A stretch of DNA of 57,198 nt from Candidatus Peribacteria bacterium RIFCSPHIGHO2_01_FULL_51_35 (GCA_001787535.1 MFXP01000002.1:86578-143775), one strand, 5' to 3'; shown: positions 14,678 to 23,772, counted from the first letter of the stretch. Notes: generated from the sequence alone by a model not told the origin. Translations and numbers: made by a program.

Positions 14678-16164
14678 GTTACGGAGAGAAGATAGGGAGA
14701 AGCGGTTTCTTTGAAGCAGGAATCATTCAAAAATTTCTCCGCGTAACTTTCATAGTACGTCGTAAAGAACGGCGTGACAAAGAGGTACATGGGAGCTTTT
14801 TTTCCCTTCAGCAAGGAAACGCGATCCGCATGGGTCCCGAGGAGAAATTTTTCCCAGCCTGCATAATCCCATGGCGAAGAAAAAATGCCCGGACCCGCTA
14901 TGGTGTGATACGGCAACCACCCGCGCAGCCAGGGAGCTATTTGCGGTTCCAGAGCCAATAGCAGCGCATCGACGGGGACAAATGCTCCTGCCTCTTGAAT
15001 GCCTGCGAGCATGTCGGAAGAAACATCCGGCTGCACCGAAATGGGAGGAAATGCTTCGCACCGCGTTCGATTGTACGTGCACCACAAAGGGAAACTATCC
15101 GGATGCACCGCATGCGCCGTTGCAATTGCTTGCACAAGAACGAGCACGATCAGCAATGCGCGAAATGCATACGCCTTTTTGATAAACCAAAGCTCCCGCA
15201 GTCCATACGCCGCGAAGGGGAGCAAGAAAAAATCAAATTGCAGAATGAAGCGTCGGTAAAAGAAGAAGCGAATAAGAATGAACAGAAGGCTAAGGAACGC
15301 CGCACATTGCCAAAGCGTTCCGCGTTCGTGACGAACATTCAAGAGCAGACCGAATATTCCAAAGGCAAAAAGAATGCCGGAATGGAACAGAAAAAAGGAA
15401 ATCGGTTCGAATGCTCCTGCCGGCAGCGAGGAGTACGAAGTGAGCAGAGTGTTGAGATGGCCGGAGACGACCCTATTCCAGACCGGAAGATACGTCAGCA
15501 AACCTCCTGCGATCATGCAGAGGAGTAACAGCGCGAGAATCGCATGCATTTTTTTTCGTTCTGCGAAGAGCTGAAAGAGAAACCACAGCGTAATCGTTGC
15601 AATGAACAAAAAACCCGTTTGTTGATGAATGGCGATCGTGAGAATGCCGAAGGGAAGGGCGATCCATGATTTTTTCTCCACGTAGTAAAAGGAGAAAATC
15701 ATGAACAGAAGTGAGACGAGCGTCTTCCAATACATCAACAGAAATCCGTGGTACTGCGCCACGGAAAGAAGTCCCATAAGGAGTACGAGTGCTCCCATCG
15801 TTCTTCCGTTGCGCTTGGCAATAATCCATGCGAGTGAAGCAACGAGAAGAACCGGAACGGCATTCCACAGAAAACCAAGGAATGGTTCGACAGAGAAGAG
15901 TTTTACGAGCGGTGCAAAGAGAAGAAACAGTCCCATCGGTTGCTCCTGCGCCCACACATCGAGCTCCGGAAGCGCCGGAAAGGCCTCGGCATAGCGAAGA
16001 AACAGGTATCGATACAGCCCGGGGTCGTACCCCAACGGCACATCGAACACCATCAACGGCCAGAAAAATTTAGCCACGAGCAATAGGAAGACGACTGCTG
16101 TCAGCACCGGGAGAAACCGTTTTTGCAGCGCATGAACCGTGTTCGAAGGTTGCATGACATGCAT
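14668..16164 (-). CDS. Polytopic membrane protein, GT-C-like
   Basis: This protein has 498 residues with roughly ten hydrophobic segments followed by a soluble C-terminal part of about 130 residues. The first extracytoplasmic loop carries DVPLGYDPGLYRYLF, where GT-C glycosyltransferases often place an acidic motif. Other recognisable segments include FYYVEKKSWIALPFG and FFFYRRFILQFDFFLLP. It lies between lgt and two glycosyltransferase genes (1 nt from the upstream one), which supports a role in envelope glycan or lipid-linked sugar handling. I do not recognise a specific family, and the assignment is structural inference only. Confidence 0.8.
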   Translation of the reverse strand: MHVMQPSNTVHALQKRFLPVLTAVVFLLLVAKFFWPLMVFDVPLGYDPGLYRYLFLRYAEAFPALPELDVWAQEQPMGLFLLFAPLVKLFSVEPFLGFLWNAVPVLLVASLAWIIAKRNGRTMGALVLLMGLLSVAQYHGFLLMYWKTLVSLLFMIFSFYYVEKKSWIALPFGILTIAIHQQTGFLFIATITLWFLFQLFAERKKMHAILALLLLCMIAGGLLTYLPVWNRVVSGHLNTLLTSYSSLPAGAFEPISFFLFHSGILFAFGIFGLLLNVRHERGTLWQCAAFLSLLFILIRFFFYRRFILQFDFFLLPFAAYGLRELWFIKKAYAFRALLIVLVLVQAIATAHAVHPDSFPLWCTYNRTRCEAFPPISVQPDVSSDMLAGIQEAGAFVPVDALLLALEPQIAPWLRGWLPYHTIAGPGIFSSPWDYAGWEKFLLGTHADRVSLLKGKKAPMYLFVTPFFTTYYESYAEKFLNDSCFKETASPYLLSVTCL

Positions 16165-16165
16165 C

Positions 16166-17242
16166 CTACCTTTCGATGATCGTTTTTAGAAGCGCTTCGC
16201 GTGCGCGCTCGGGAGAAAAGCGCATGCGGATGGATGCTCGCGCTTGTTCCCCCAGCATTCGTGTCCGCATGGGGTCATGCAGGAGCGAAAGAATGGTGAA
16301 GGCAAGAGCCTCCGCATCTCCCGTTGGGACAAGAAGTCCATTGCGACCGTGCTCGATGAAGAATGTGAGTCCATCGGCATCACTGGCAATTGGTGCGGCT
16401 CCTCTGCTCATGCCGCCGCCGCAAAACAGCGAAAATCCTTCCAGATGCGACGGACAGAGGATAATGTCGGAACGATCGTACAGAGCGAGCACTTCCGCAT
16501 ATGGCAAATGCAAGCGATGATCGATGGATGCTCGCACTGCGGGCGACAACCGGTCGAGCAGACGTTTATCTCGCCCATCACCGATCAAACACAATCGTGC
16601 GGAAGGAAATGCCGCATGGACTTTTTCCCATGCTCGCAGGAGGACAGGAATCCCCTTGCGCGCCGTGAGACGGGACACGCAGAGGCATGATCCCGGTTCT
16701 TTGGGAACGGACGGTGCATCGGAAAAAACAAAGGGCACAAAGACATCGGAAGGAACTCCGTAAAAGTGCATGACAGCATCGCGTGTATCGGGAGAAACAC
16801 ATGTCACTTGTGCCGCACGCATAAGCATGTGCCGCTCAAACGGAATGAATACTCTTTTCCACCATTCACCCGGAACAGAGCGACATTGCTGCACATAGAG
16901 GTGATCGACAATGGCATGGACAGACACCCCTTTTGGCCATCGCAAGAGAAAAACTCCACCGGGGCACACAGGAACAAGAATCCGCGTAATGTGCTCTCTC
17001 TTCACGATAGAACGTAGGGCGAACGGTAGGAGCAATGAAAAAACCAGGTGCGCACCATGAAAGCGAAGAAAACGAAAGATCCGAACATCCGCACCGGGGA
17101 AAGGAGAGACGACGATGAGGTTCATGCCGGCTGCTCTGCATTCATCGGCAATCCACTGCATTGCTCTGCCCAGCCCTCCGCCTACAGAGCCATATTCCCA
17201 CGTTAAGAGCATCGTGCGCCGGTTCTGATGGGCATTGCTCAT
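16166..17242 (-). CDS. Glycosyltransferase family 4-like protein with altered EX7E motif
   Basis: This GT-B fold glycosyltransferase has 358 residues. The N-terminal Gly-rich loop is GSVGGGLGRAMQWIADEC. The C-terminal nucleotide-sugar domain shows CVSRLTARKGIPVLLRAWEK, LCLIGDGRDKRLLDRL and YDRSDIILCPSHLEGFS. The normal EX7E pair is incomplete: after the first Glu in HLEGFSLFCGGGMSRG the second position is Gly. This could change donor binding or activity. It overlaps the neighbouring glycosyltransferase gene by 4 bp (ATGA), so the two are translationally coupled. It likely acts at the cytoplasmic membrane face; donor and acceptor are unknown. Confidence 0.88.
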   Translation of the reverse strand: MSNAHQNRRTMLLTWEYGSVGGGLGRAMQWIADECRAAGMNLIVVSPFPGADVRIFRFLRFHGAHLVFSLLLPFALRSIVKREHITRILVPVCPGGVFLLRWPKGVSVHAIVDHLYVQQCRSVPGEWWKRVFIPFERHMLMRAAQVTCVSPDTRDAVMHFYGVPSDVFVPFVFSDAPSVPKEPGSCLCVSRLTARKGIPVLLRAWEKVHAAFPSARLCLIGDGRDKRLLDRLSPAVRASIDHRLHLPYAEVLALYDRSDIILCPSHLEGFSLFCGGGMSRGAAPIASDADGLTFFIEHGRNGLLVPTGDAEALAFTILSLLHDPMRTRMLGEQARASIRMRFSPERAREALLKTIIER

Positions 17243-18285
17243 GCGTGAGGAGAAAATGCAAAAACTTCCGTGCAGTATCGATCAAATAATTTTTTCCAGT
17301 CAAAATGTTCAAGCGTTGCGGTCCGCACGGAATCGGGCGACAGAGAATGCGAGAGTGCTTGTTCGATGGCACGAACGGCATCCATGGAATCAAGCGGCGT
17401 GAAAAAAGTCCCCGTTCTTCCTTCGATGACGGCATCTTTTATTCCTTCCAACCGAGCGGCCACAACCGGCAGACCCCGTGCACTTGCTTCAATGCAGACA
17501 ATGCCGAATCCCTCCATGTCATGTTCGACGGGTATATTGGGCATAATGAAAAGCGTGGCTTCCACAAGGGCTCTTTCCTTTTCTTCATCCGTCACCTGTC
17601 CCAATATCTTCACCGACGAACGGAGATCAAGTGCATCGCACAGATGTTCGATCTGCACTCGCTCGGAACCATCGCCGATGATATGCAAACCTATCGTCGG
17701 ATGTCTTTGGCGGAGAATGGGGAAGACTTTTTCCAAGAACCACGCGACTCCTTTTCGCGGAACCAGTCGTCCAAGACAGAGCAGTACCGGTGTATTGTTT
17801 TGATGACGATCATGTGCCCGAAGATCATTCGCATGAATGCCACACGGAATGACGGAAATGTTTGCAGACGGCACTCCCCTCTTCCGTACTTCCTCCGCAG
17901 TCTTCGCACTGATGCAAACAACCGCATCTGCACGAGAAAGAAAACCGATAAGTATTTTCTGATAGAACCGATTCGAAAAAAGAACGTCCAGACCGCACGC
18001 CGTGATTGTCACACGCTTCGCTCCAAAAAAATGAAAGACCGGAATCAATGGGCAGAGAAGCGCATCTCCCAAATGGATGGTATGTCTGCGCAAGGCATGC
18101 GAAGCACCTGCGGTGATTGCACGGATCGGGAATGTGATATCGAGTGGAAGCCACCCATACGGATGGATGACAGAGAACGAACAATGCTCATCGGACGTTG
18201 CGGCGCGCATAAAATCGTGGCTTAAACGCTGCATACCGCCGATTCCCTTGGTTTTGCGCGTGATGTAGAGCAGAGACTCTTTCAT
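17239..18285 (-). CDS. Glycosyltransferase family 4 protein
   Basis: This GT-B glycosyltransferase has 348 residues. TKGIGGMQRLSHDFMRAA forms the N-terminal loop, and LCLGRLVPRKGVAWFLEKV and LHIIGDGSERVQIEHL are typical of family 4. MEGFGIVCIEASARGLPVV holds an intact EX7E motif, unlike its downstream neighbour. It is the first gene of a four-gene minus-strand unit ending in lgt. The ATG at 18285 is preceded by TACACT at 18292-18297 with 6 nt between, so a leaderless mRNA is likely. Donor and acceptor cannot be read from the sequence. Confidence 0.92.
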   Translation of the reverse strand: MKESLLYITRKTKGIGGMQRLSHDFMRAATSDEHCSFSVIHPYGWLPLDITFPIRAITAGASHALRRHTIHLGDALLCPLIPVFHFFGAKRVTITACGLDVLFSNRFYQKILIGFLSRADAVVCISAKTAEEVRKRGVPSANISVIPCGIHANDLRAHDRHQNNTPVLLCLGRLVPRKGVAWFLEKVFPILRQRHPTIGLHIIGDGSERVQIEHLCDALDLRSSVKILGQVTDEEKERALVEATLFIMPNIPVEHDMEGFGIVCIEASARGLPVVAARLEGIKDAVIEGRTGTFFTPLDSMDAVRAIEQALSHSLSPDSVRTATLEHFDWKKLFDRYCTEVFAFSPHA

Positions 18286-18311
18286 GGGAAAAGTGTAGCA
18301 TTCCGCCCGTT
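18286..18311. promoter_or_regulatory. 26-bp divergent promoter region between glycosyltransferase operon and tsaD
   Basis: Only 26 bp separate two divergent start codons. On the minus strand TG-C-TACACT ends 6 nt before the ATG at 18285. On the plus strand TAGCAT (18296-18301) lies 10 nt before the ATG at 18312. The two -10 boxes overlap, so both mRNAs must have almost no leader and transcription may be mutually exclusive. Confidence 0.6.
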
Positions 18312-19325
18312 ATGAGAATCCTTGGAATCGAAACCTCGTGCGATGAAACGTCCGTTGCGGTCGTTGAGGATGGCACTCACGTGCTCTGCAATGTCATTGC
18401 GAGTTCCAAGGAGGCATTTGAACAACATGCAGGAGTGATTCCGGAAGAAGCGGCGCGCATGCAAGTGGAATGCATGATTCCCGTCCTGGCTCAAGCACTC
18501 AAGCAATCGAAGAGCACTCCCGAATCGATTGATGCCATTGCCGTGACGAAAGGGCCCGGACTGTTGGGATCGCTTCTCGTCGGCGGTGTGACAGCTCGCG
18601 CACTGGCATCACTCTGGAAAAAACCATTGATCGGCGTGCACCACACATTGGGGCACTTGAGTTCGCCGTGGCTGGATCAAGAAGAAAAGCTTCAATTTCC
18701 GGTTCTGTGCCTCTCTGCGTCCGGCGGACACACGGACTTGTGGTGTCGATTGAGCCACACGAAAGGAATTTTGATCGGACGCACGCGCGATGATGCCGCC
18801 GGCGAAGCATTCGACAAGGGCGCAAGCATTCTGGGTCTCCCCTACCCCGGCGGTCCTTCCATTGCAAAAGCCGCGGAAGGAGGCGATGCGCAGGCATTCG
18901 ATTTTCCACTTCCGCTAAAGGAAGAATCACATTTGGATTTCAGTTTTTCGGGACTCAAAACATCGCTCAAGTACACGTTCCGCGATCTGAGAACGCATGA
19001 TGCCACGACCATACGCAATCTCGCAGCATCCTACCAGCACGCCATTTGCAATCATTTGATCGATCGGTTGAAGAAAGCACTCCATCAGTATCCGGGCACG
19101 AAAGAAATCCATGTTGTCGGCGGAGTGTCAGCAAATACTCATCTTCGATCTTTGCTTGGAACATTTCCTGTTCCTGTTCGCTTCCCTGTCAAACTTTCCT
19201 ACTGCACGGACAATGCAGCCATGATTGCGAGTGCAGGGTACTTCATGCATCAAGAATTAAAGAATGAAGCATTTCAATCCTTTGAAACGGAAGCTTCTCT
19301 TTCTTTAAATTTCACAAAAGCTTGA
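18312..19325 (+). CDS. tsaD: tRNA N6-adenosine threonylcarbamoyltransferase
   Basis: This is the catalytic subunit for t6A37 formation on ANN-decoding tRNAs, working with TsaB, TsaE and the product of TsaC. It has 337 residues, the normal length. ILGIETSCDETSVAVVEDG is the family N-terminus, GVHHTLGHLSS carries the two metal-binding His, and SASGGHTDLW and GRTRDDAAGEAFDKGA form the nucleotide site. The C-terminal VVGGVSANTHLR and YCTDNAAMIASAG are also present. The gene stands alone on the plus strand and ends in TGA. Confidence 0.97.
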   Translation: MRILGIETSCDETSVAVVEDGTHVLCNVIASSKEAFEQHAGVIPEEAARMQVECMIPVLAQALKQSKSTPESIDAIAVTKGPGLLGSLLVGGVTARALASLWKKPLIGVHHTLGHLSSPWLDQEEKLQFPVLCLSASGGHTDLWCRLSHTKGILIGRTRDDAAGEAFDKGASILGLPYPGGPSIAKAAEGGDAQAFDFPLPLKEESHLDFSFSGLKTSLKYTFRDLRTHDATTIRNLAASYQHAICNHLIDRLKKALHQYPGTKEIHVVGGVSANTHLRSLLGTFPVPVRFPVKLSYCTDNAAMIASAGYFMHQELKNEAFQSFETEASLSLNFTKA

Positions 19326-19354
19326 TTCTTTTGATCCTTGATCCTCTCTTGGTG

Positions 19355-19402
19355 TTTGGTGCAACTTCGGTTCTTTCGTAAGGCACTGTTACATGCACCA
19401 AA
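19355..19402. terminator. Inverted repeat between convergent genes
   Basis: Arms TTTGGTGCA (19355-19363) and TGCACCAAA (19394-19402) pair perfectly around a 30-nt loop. It lies between the ends of tsaD and the convergent 30-residue gene. No T-run follows, so a termination role is only possible. Confidence 0.35.
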
Positions 19403-19437
19403 GTTAAAGCTCATGAACAATGTCGCTCACAACCAAA

Positions 19438-19530
19438 TTACAGAGAGCTAAGGGTCGGAAGCAGAGCTCCAAGCACTATTGCAGCCACTCCCAGCAGAGC
19501 CACGATGCGAACAACTTTTTGAAACTTCAT
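19438..19530 (-). CDS. 30-residue membrane peptide coupled to the PKD gene
   Basis: A 30-codon frame starts at 19530 with ATG overlapping the TGA stop of the PKD gene as ATGA. The product begins MKFQKVVR, followed by one hydrophobic segment (IVALLGVAAIVLGALLP), and ends TLSSL. This is a plausible single-pass membrane peptide with basic residues on the inside. The overlap and amphipathic design support translation, but there is no homologue I can name. It could act as a small partner of the PKD protein. Confidence 0.55.
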   Translation of the reverse strand: MKFQKVVRIVALLGVAAIVLGALLPTLSSL

Positions 19531-21587
19531 GGGTTTTCAACGGTAATGGTGATGGTTTCTTTATTTTCATTGGCCAATGCATCTTTCACAGTGAGCGTGA
19601 CGGTGTATGTTCCCGCTTCTTCAAAAACATGCGGATAACTCTGCTCCGCACTCTGTGCAAGAACAACGGAAGGCCGTGATGCATCGCGAATATCCCACAA
19701 GAAGGATACCGGGGATCCCGTTGAACACAGAGGATCGAAGCGAATGCCTTCTCCTGCTCGTACCGTGAGCGGCCTGCTGGTTTGAATACATGCGTCCAGG
19801 AGAGGCTTTCGTACGACAATCGTTCGTTCCGCCGTATATTCGGAACCGGATTCCATGACGACGCGCAGTCGTATGATGTATTCGCCGGGCTTTTCGTATA
19901 TGTGTTCGATGCGCGCAGAACCCAATTCCGCGCCTGCGCCCGCCACCTCATCCCCAAACGACCATTCGAATCCGGCCACTTCTTCGCCGGGCGGAATGAA
20001 GGATTCGGATGCATCGAAAAGAACTTTGAGAGGGGCAACGCCTGCAGAGGGTTGCATGGAGATCGTGGGAGCCGCGGACGCGGGAGATACTTCCACAGTT
20101 AGAGTTTTACGCATCACTTTGCCCTCCGGGTCCTGCGCAACAAGCGTCAATGTGTAGGATCCTTCGGTCCGATAGATCGCGCGGAGCGCTGCTCCTGTTG
20201 CATGGAACGTCGTGGCATTCGGCGCTTCCCACAGGAACTCGACGAGTGGCAGCGATGTGACGGCCTTAAGATCCAACGTGACGGGCACTTCGCCGCGAAT
20301 CACGGCACCCTCCACTTTCGGTGTGCCATCGAACCGAAGATCTCCAATGGAGAGCGTCTCGGTCACGCGCACCAGCTGCGTCAGCTCTGCCAGTGATCCG
20401 CTTGCCGAACGCACTTTGACGCTCACGGGGTAAATCTTGGGACTGGCAAACGAATGCCCGATGCGTCGCAGGTCTGCACCGCGCTCTTCTTGACCATCAC
20501 CGAATGACCAGACGACTTCACGCAATGGTTCTTGCGTATCGATGCGGAAGATCGCTCCAAACGGAGCGGGACCCACGAGATTCTTCGGCTCCGTGATGAG
20601 TGTCACCGGGAAGGGCAACTGCCGAGGCTGTTCGATATCGACGTCGCGCTCGTAGGTCACTTGGCTTTGATTCACGAGCAGCACGACAACCGAAACGGGA
20701 ACGCGCTCGACGGCATAGTACGTGTGTTGCACATCGGTGTTCTTCGTCACCTCATCCACCACGCCATCGCCTTCAAAATCCCACCGTGCTTCGCGGATGT
20801 CTTCCGGTTTTGCGACAAGATGCGCAATGCTGAAACGGACGGGCTTCTCCACCACCGGTCGCAGCGGCGAAACGGAAAACACGGCGCGCGGGATCGTAAG
20901 ACGTCGCGTGACGCGGCGAAACGTTCCGTCATCCAGATTGATGCGCACCGCGGGAACAAACGCACCCTGCCGCTCATACACCGCCGTTGCCACGGGCAAA
21001 ACCGTTTCTTCATTCGGTTTGCCGTCGCCGTCAAAATCCCAGACGTACAGAATGGGTCGCAGTCCTCTCTTCTTCAAAACGTCCGTCGCATGCTCCGCGC
21101 TGAACGTGACGGACAGCGGGGCAACGAAATCTTCCGCACGCGTCGGATAGGTGATGGCAAGACCAAGGGACGGCTCTCGCATGATCAAAAACGGCGTGAC
21201 GCCGCTGAGGATAAGAAGCGGCAACAGCGGAAGAATCAATTTGATGAGGCTGCGGCGCCGTGTCGCCGTGGACACATTCGCTTTTGCAATTCTCTGCAGC
21301 ATAAACGCTCCCACAAGAAAGAGAAGAACGATACAGAGCAATGCCGACAGCGACCCCGCAGCCACGAGTCCCTTCAAGGATCCCGTGGGACTCGGCAAAA
21401 GCACCAGGAGGCTCAAAAACCAGAGCGTCAAAAGTCCGTAGACGATTCCCGCACCAAGAAGCAGCGCTCGTTTTGTTTTGTTGATGTCTCCGGATGGTGA
21501 AGAGGCTTTGGATGTCGGTGCCGCACGCGTTACGCCATCCACGGATGGAACATTGTTTTCGGAAGCCTGCGGCGAAGATGCTGGCAT
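19527..21587 (-). CDS. Membrane-anchored PKD-domain protein
   Basis: This protein has 686 residues. A hydrophilic Ser-rich N-terminus is followed by three membrane segments (about 40-64, 73-97 and 113-134). The rest is extracytoplasmic beta sandwich modules. PKD-type signatures repeat: YVWDFDGDGKPNEETV, ARWDFEGDGVVDEV, VVWSFGDGQEERGADL, FEWSFGDEVAGAG and SFLWDIRDASRP, each followed by an aromatic-rich Y/F-x-x-x-GxY strand such as YEKPGEYIIRLRV. PKD domains usually mediate protein or glycan contacts at the surface. It follows a lipoprotein gene with no gap and overlaps the 30-residue peptide gene, so an operon is clear. Confidence 0.9.
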   Translation of the reverse strand: MPASSPQASENNVPSVDGVTRAAPTSKASSPSGDINKTKRALLLGAGIVYGLLTLWFLSLLVLLPSPTGSLKGLVAAGSLSALLCIVLLFLVGAFMLQRIAKANVSTATRRRSLIKLILPLLPLLILSGVTPFLIMREPSLGLAITYPTRAEDFVAPLSVTFSAEHATDVLKKRGLRPILYVWDFDGDGKPNEETVLPVATAVYERQGAFVPAVRINLDDGTFRRVTRRLTIPRAVFSVSPLRPVVEKPVRFSIAHLVAKPEDIREARWDFEGDGVVDEVTKNTDVQHTYYAVERVPVSVVVLLVNQSQVTYERDVDIEQPRQLPFPVTLITEPKNLVGPAPFGAIFRIDTQEPLREVVWSFGDGQEERGADLRRIGHSFASPKIYPVSVKVRSASGSLAELTQLVRVTETLSIGDLRFDGTPKVEGAVIRGEVPVTLDLKAVTSLPLVEFLWEAPNATTFHATGAALRAIYRTEGSYTLTLVAQDPEGKVMRKTLTVEVSPASAAPTISMQPSAGVAPLKVLFDASESFIPPGEEVAGFEWSFGDEVAGAGAELGSARIEHIYEKPGEYIIRLRVVMESGSEYTAERTIVVRKPLLDACIQTSRPLTVRAGEGIRFDPLCSTGSPVSFLWDIRDASRPSVVLAQSAEQSYPHVFEEAGTYTVTLTVKDALANENKETITITVENP

Positions 21588-22574
21588 TTACGAAGACGGA
21601 AGATCAGGAGGCGCGGACAGAGGGTCATCGAGCCAGACTTCATCATACTCCGGCATCTCATCCGCCGAAACATCCCGGCTTGCCGGATCGAAAAGATCGG
21701 GATCGAACGCAGGCGGCAGACCGGTTCCTCCCTGCAACATCAACATCGGAGAAAAAAGTTCAAACTCCGCGGGCGGAGAAATCTGCGGTGCCGCATTATG
21801 ATCGAAGAAATCAACCTGAACACTGCCGCTCAGAGGTTCCGGTTCCTTGCGGGAAACATGCCAGAGCAGTCGATGCACCATGAAATTCTCGGCATCGATC
21901 CAAAGTTCGCCCGTTGGATCATAATCGGAAATCCACCGGAGCACGGCATCCGCATCCACCGGTTCCTCCGAACCTTCGGAAAGTTTTGCAAGGAATGCCG
22001 CCAGTTTTTCTTTGTCGACGGTCACGTCGTAGTGGTACACCGTCCGGCCATTCAGTGTTTTCAGTCCATGCGACTTACTGACATGCACAATCTCCGCCTG
22101 TGCCCGCAAGAGCGAAGGATCGGGCGTGACGGATGACGCGGGTGACAGGGGCTCCTCCTCTTGCATTTTCCACCAACGACCCGTGAGATTCGTGAGCATC
22201 TGCGTTTGCAGGAGCGGATGCGGCGGCTCGATGTTCAGTGCGTTCAGCTTCAAAAACAATTCATGTTCCAGTGCGACAAACACGGCAAAAGACCCGTTGA
22301 TGGCATGTGATGCGACACCTTGCGAAAAATTGCCGTTCACCGTCGCCGTAAATTCCGATTGCCTGCCGCCATTCTGCAACGTTCCGTCGAGTGTGATACG
22401 AAGAGCGCTGTCATCTGCGGAATCTATCTCACCCTTTGCCGTAAAACGCGCCGATTCCAGTTCTTGGCTTGCACGCGACGCATTTTGCAAGACTTCCTCG
22501 GGGGGAAGCTGGGGTCCTCGGATACATGCTGTCAAAACGAGAGCAAGAGATCCGTACAGAAGCAGACGTCGCAT
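21588..22574 (-). CDS. Lipoprotein, LppX/LolA-like fold suspected
   Basis: The ATG at 22574 gives a short type II signal peptide, MRRLLLYGSLALVLTAC, with the lipobox Cys at residue 17; the longer frame upstream runs through a repeat and is not used here. The mature part has alternating beta strands such as ALRITLDGTLQNGG and a YHYDVTVDKEKLAAFL segment, followed by TGELWIDAENFMVHRLLW. This pattern recalls the LppX/LprG or LolA-like half-barrel that binds lipids, which remains an inference. The C-terminal 60 residues are acidic and Pro-rich. Lgt encoded at 13880-14677 would lipidate it. It directly precedes the PKD gene. Confidence 0.85.
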   Translation of the reverse strand: MRRLLLYGSLALVLTACIRGPQLPPEEVLQNASRASQELESARFTAKGEIDSADDSALRITLDGTLQNGGRQSEFTATVNGNFSQGVASHAINGSFAVFVALEHELFLKLNALNIEPPHPLLQTQMLTNLTGRWWKMQEEEPLSPASSVTPDPSLLRAQAEIVHVSKSHGLKTLNGRTVYHYDVTVDKEKLAAFLAKLSEGSEEPVDADAVLRWISDYDPTGELWIDAENFMVHRLLWHVSRKEPEPLSGSVQVDFFDHNAAPQISPPAEFELFSPMLMLQGGTGLPPAFDPDLFDPASRDVSADEMPEYDEVWLDDPLSAPPDLPSS

Positions 22575-22645
22575 GAAGAAAAACGGAAAAGACCGGAGAT
22601 AAGTGTGCCTGAATGAGACGAAAAGTGCCAGATGCCATGTTCCAA

Positions 22646-22665
22646 GTGCCAAGTATGTTTGGCAC
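22646..22665. repeat. GTGCCAA hairpin within an AAGTGCC-rich tract
   Basis: GTGCCAA and TTGGCAC pair around a 6-nt loop. The tract from 22623 also holds AAGTGCCAGATGCCATG and CCAAGTGCC, giving a quasi-periodic spacer just upstream of the lipoprotein start. Confidence 0.6.
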
Positions 22666-22683
22666 ATCGCATTTGCTTCTCGA

Positions 22684-23601
22684 TCAGTATCCTCCGCCAT
22701 CTCGTCTCCTCGGCACAATTCTTCCCGTCCGCACCGAAGCTTCTATATCTCCGGGCTCTTCGATAAGAAATCGAATGGTTTGACGGCGGCTTGCGCGGAT
22801 ATCCGCGCGCACTTGAAAAACTTGGTTGTCATTTTTTCGAAGCAGGAAAGGTTTCTTCAGAACAAAACGGAGGGTGGAACCATCCATCGATGCACGCTCG
22901 GCGAGGATTGCTCCATTGCTTGCAAGCAGCGCAATTTTTTTCAAGTCGACATTCTTTGCTTTCCCATCATTCGTCAGCGTGATGGCATGGATATAATGGT
23001 CATCCGCAGAATCGGCCTGCAAGCGGAAACGGGACACAATTCTTTGCTTTCCAAAACTGAGCGTGCGCGGAAGATCCAAATACGTCACAGAGATGACACC
23101 ATACTTCTTCGGTGCAAGAGAAAGGGAGGAGGACGCTCTCAGATTGCCGGACACCGTTGCCGAAGTGGCAATGTCACTGAGAAGTTCAATGGTAAATTGG
23201 TGCGATGCCAATGCAGTTGCATCGGAGCTTATATCCACGGCAAATGTGAGGGTGCGCGTCCCGCACGCGGGAATCGCAAACGAACGAAAACGGACAGCAG
23301 CAGCAGTATCGGAACCGAATGTAGCCGTAAGAGACACGCGCTTGCCTTCTTCCAGCGCATAGATTCGAAGAATATCCGACCGGTGTCCTTGGCCTCCATG
23401 GACAACCGTCACTGCATCCAAGGATACTGATTCAGTACACGACGCAGTGAGTTTGAGCTGAAGCAGCGGCACACGCTGTGCTCCGCGTGCAACTGTTCCG
23501 ATTCGGTACGGACTGACATTCACCTGCAAATCCCCTCCTGCCGCATGCATTGCGATCGGACAGAGAAGGCTCAGAATAAATAATGTTGGAACAAATCTCA
23601 C
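22684..23601 (-). CDS. Secreted protein of unknown function (305 aa)
   Basis: The likely start is the GTG at 23601, because TATAAT at 23608-23613 is directly followed by the ORF's first ATG and the GTG lies exactly 6 nt after the box. A signal peptide (RFVPTLFILSLLCPIAMHA) precedes a Gly-Gly and a run of beta-rich segments, for example LDAVTVVHGGQGHRSDI and TRTLTFAVDISSDATA. Two similar halves suggest tandem Ig-like domains, the second containing HYIHAITLTNDGKAKNVDLK. The C-terminus is basic (RIVPRRRDGGGY). I recognise no family. It is upstream of the lipoprotein-PKD unit on the same strand. Confidence 0.8.
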   Translation of the reverse strand: MRFVPTLFILSLLCPIAMHAAGGDLQVNVSPYRIGTVARGAQRVPLLQLKLTASCTESVSLDAVTVVHGGQGHRSDILRIYALEEGKRVSLTATFGSDTAAAVRFRSFAIPACGTRTLTFAVDISSDATALASHQFTIELLSDIATSATVSGNLRASSSLSLAPKKYGVISVTYLDLPRTLSFGKQRIVSRFRLQADSADDHYIHAITLTNDGKAKNVDLKKIALLASNGAILAERASMDGSTLRFVLKKPFLLRKNDNQVFQVRADIRASRRQTIRFLIEEPGDIEASVRTGRIVPRRRDGGGY

Positions 23602-23622
23602 ATACATATTATAACAGACATG

Positions 23623-23772
23623 TTACCTTTTTCTTTTTGCAAATTTTAACAAATCCTTAATATTTTTTGGTACGAATCGTTTATCGTGGCTCCGATCCAA
23701 TATTTCCAATTCTTGCTCTTTTGTAAAACCATTGGCAGTAAGATGTTTTTCCTGCTTATCTCGAATTGGCAT
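23623..23772 (-). CDS. Small charged protein, 49 aa, hypothetical
   Basis: A 49-codon frame begins with ATG at 23772 (MPIRDKQEKHLTANG) and continues with a helical charged segment, FTKEQELEILDRSHDKRFVP, ending KFAKRKR. The composition looks protein-like, and the region is otherwise empty. There is no clear promoter or homologue, and a chance frame in an AT-rich spacer cannot be excluded. Confidence 0.35.
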   Translation of the reverse strand: MPIRDKQEKHLTANGFTKEQELEILDRSHDKRFVPKNIKDLLKFAKRKR

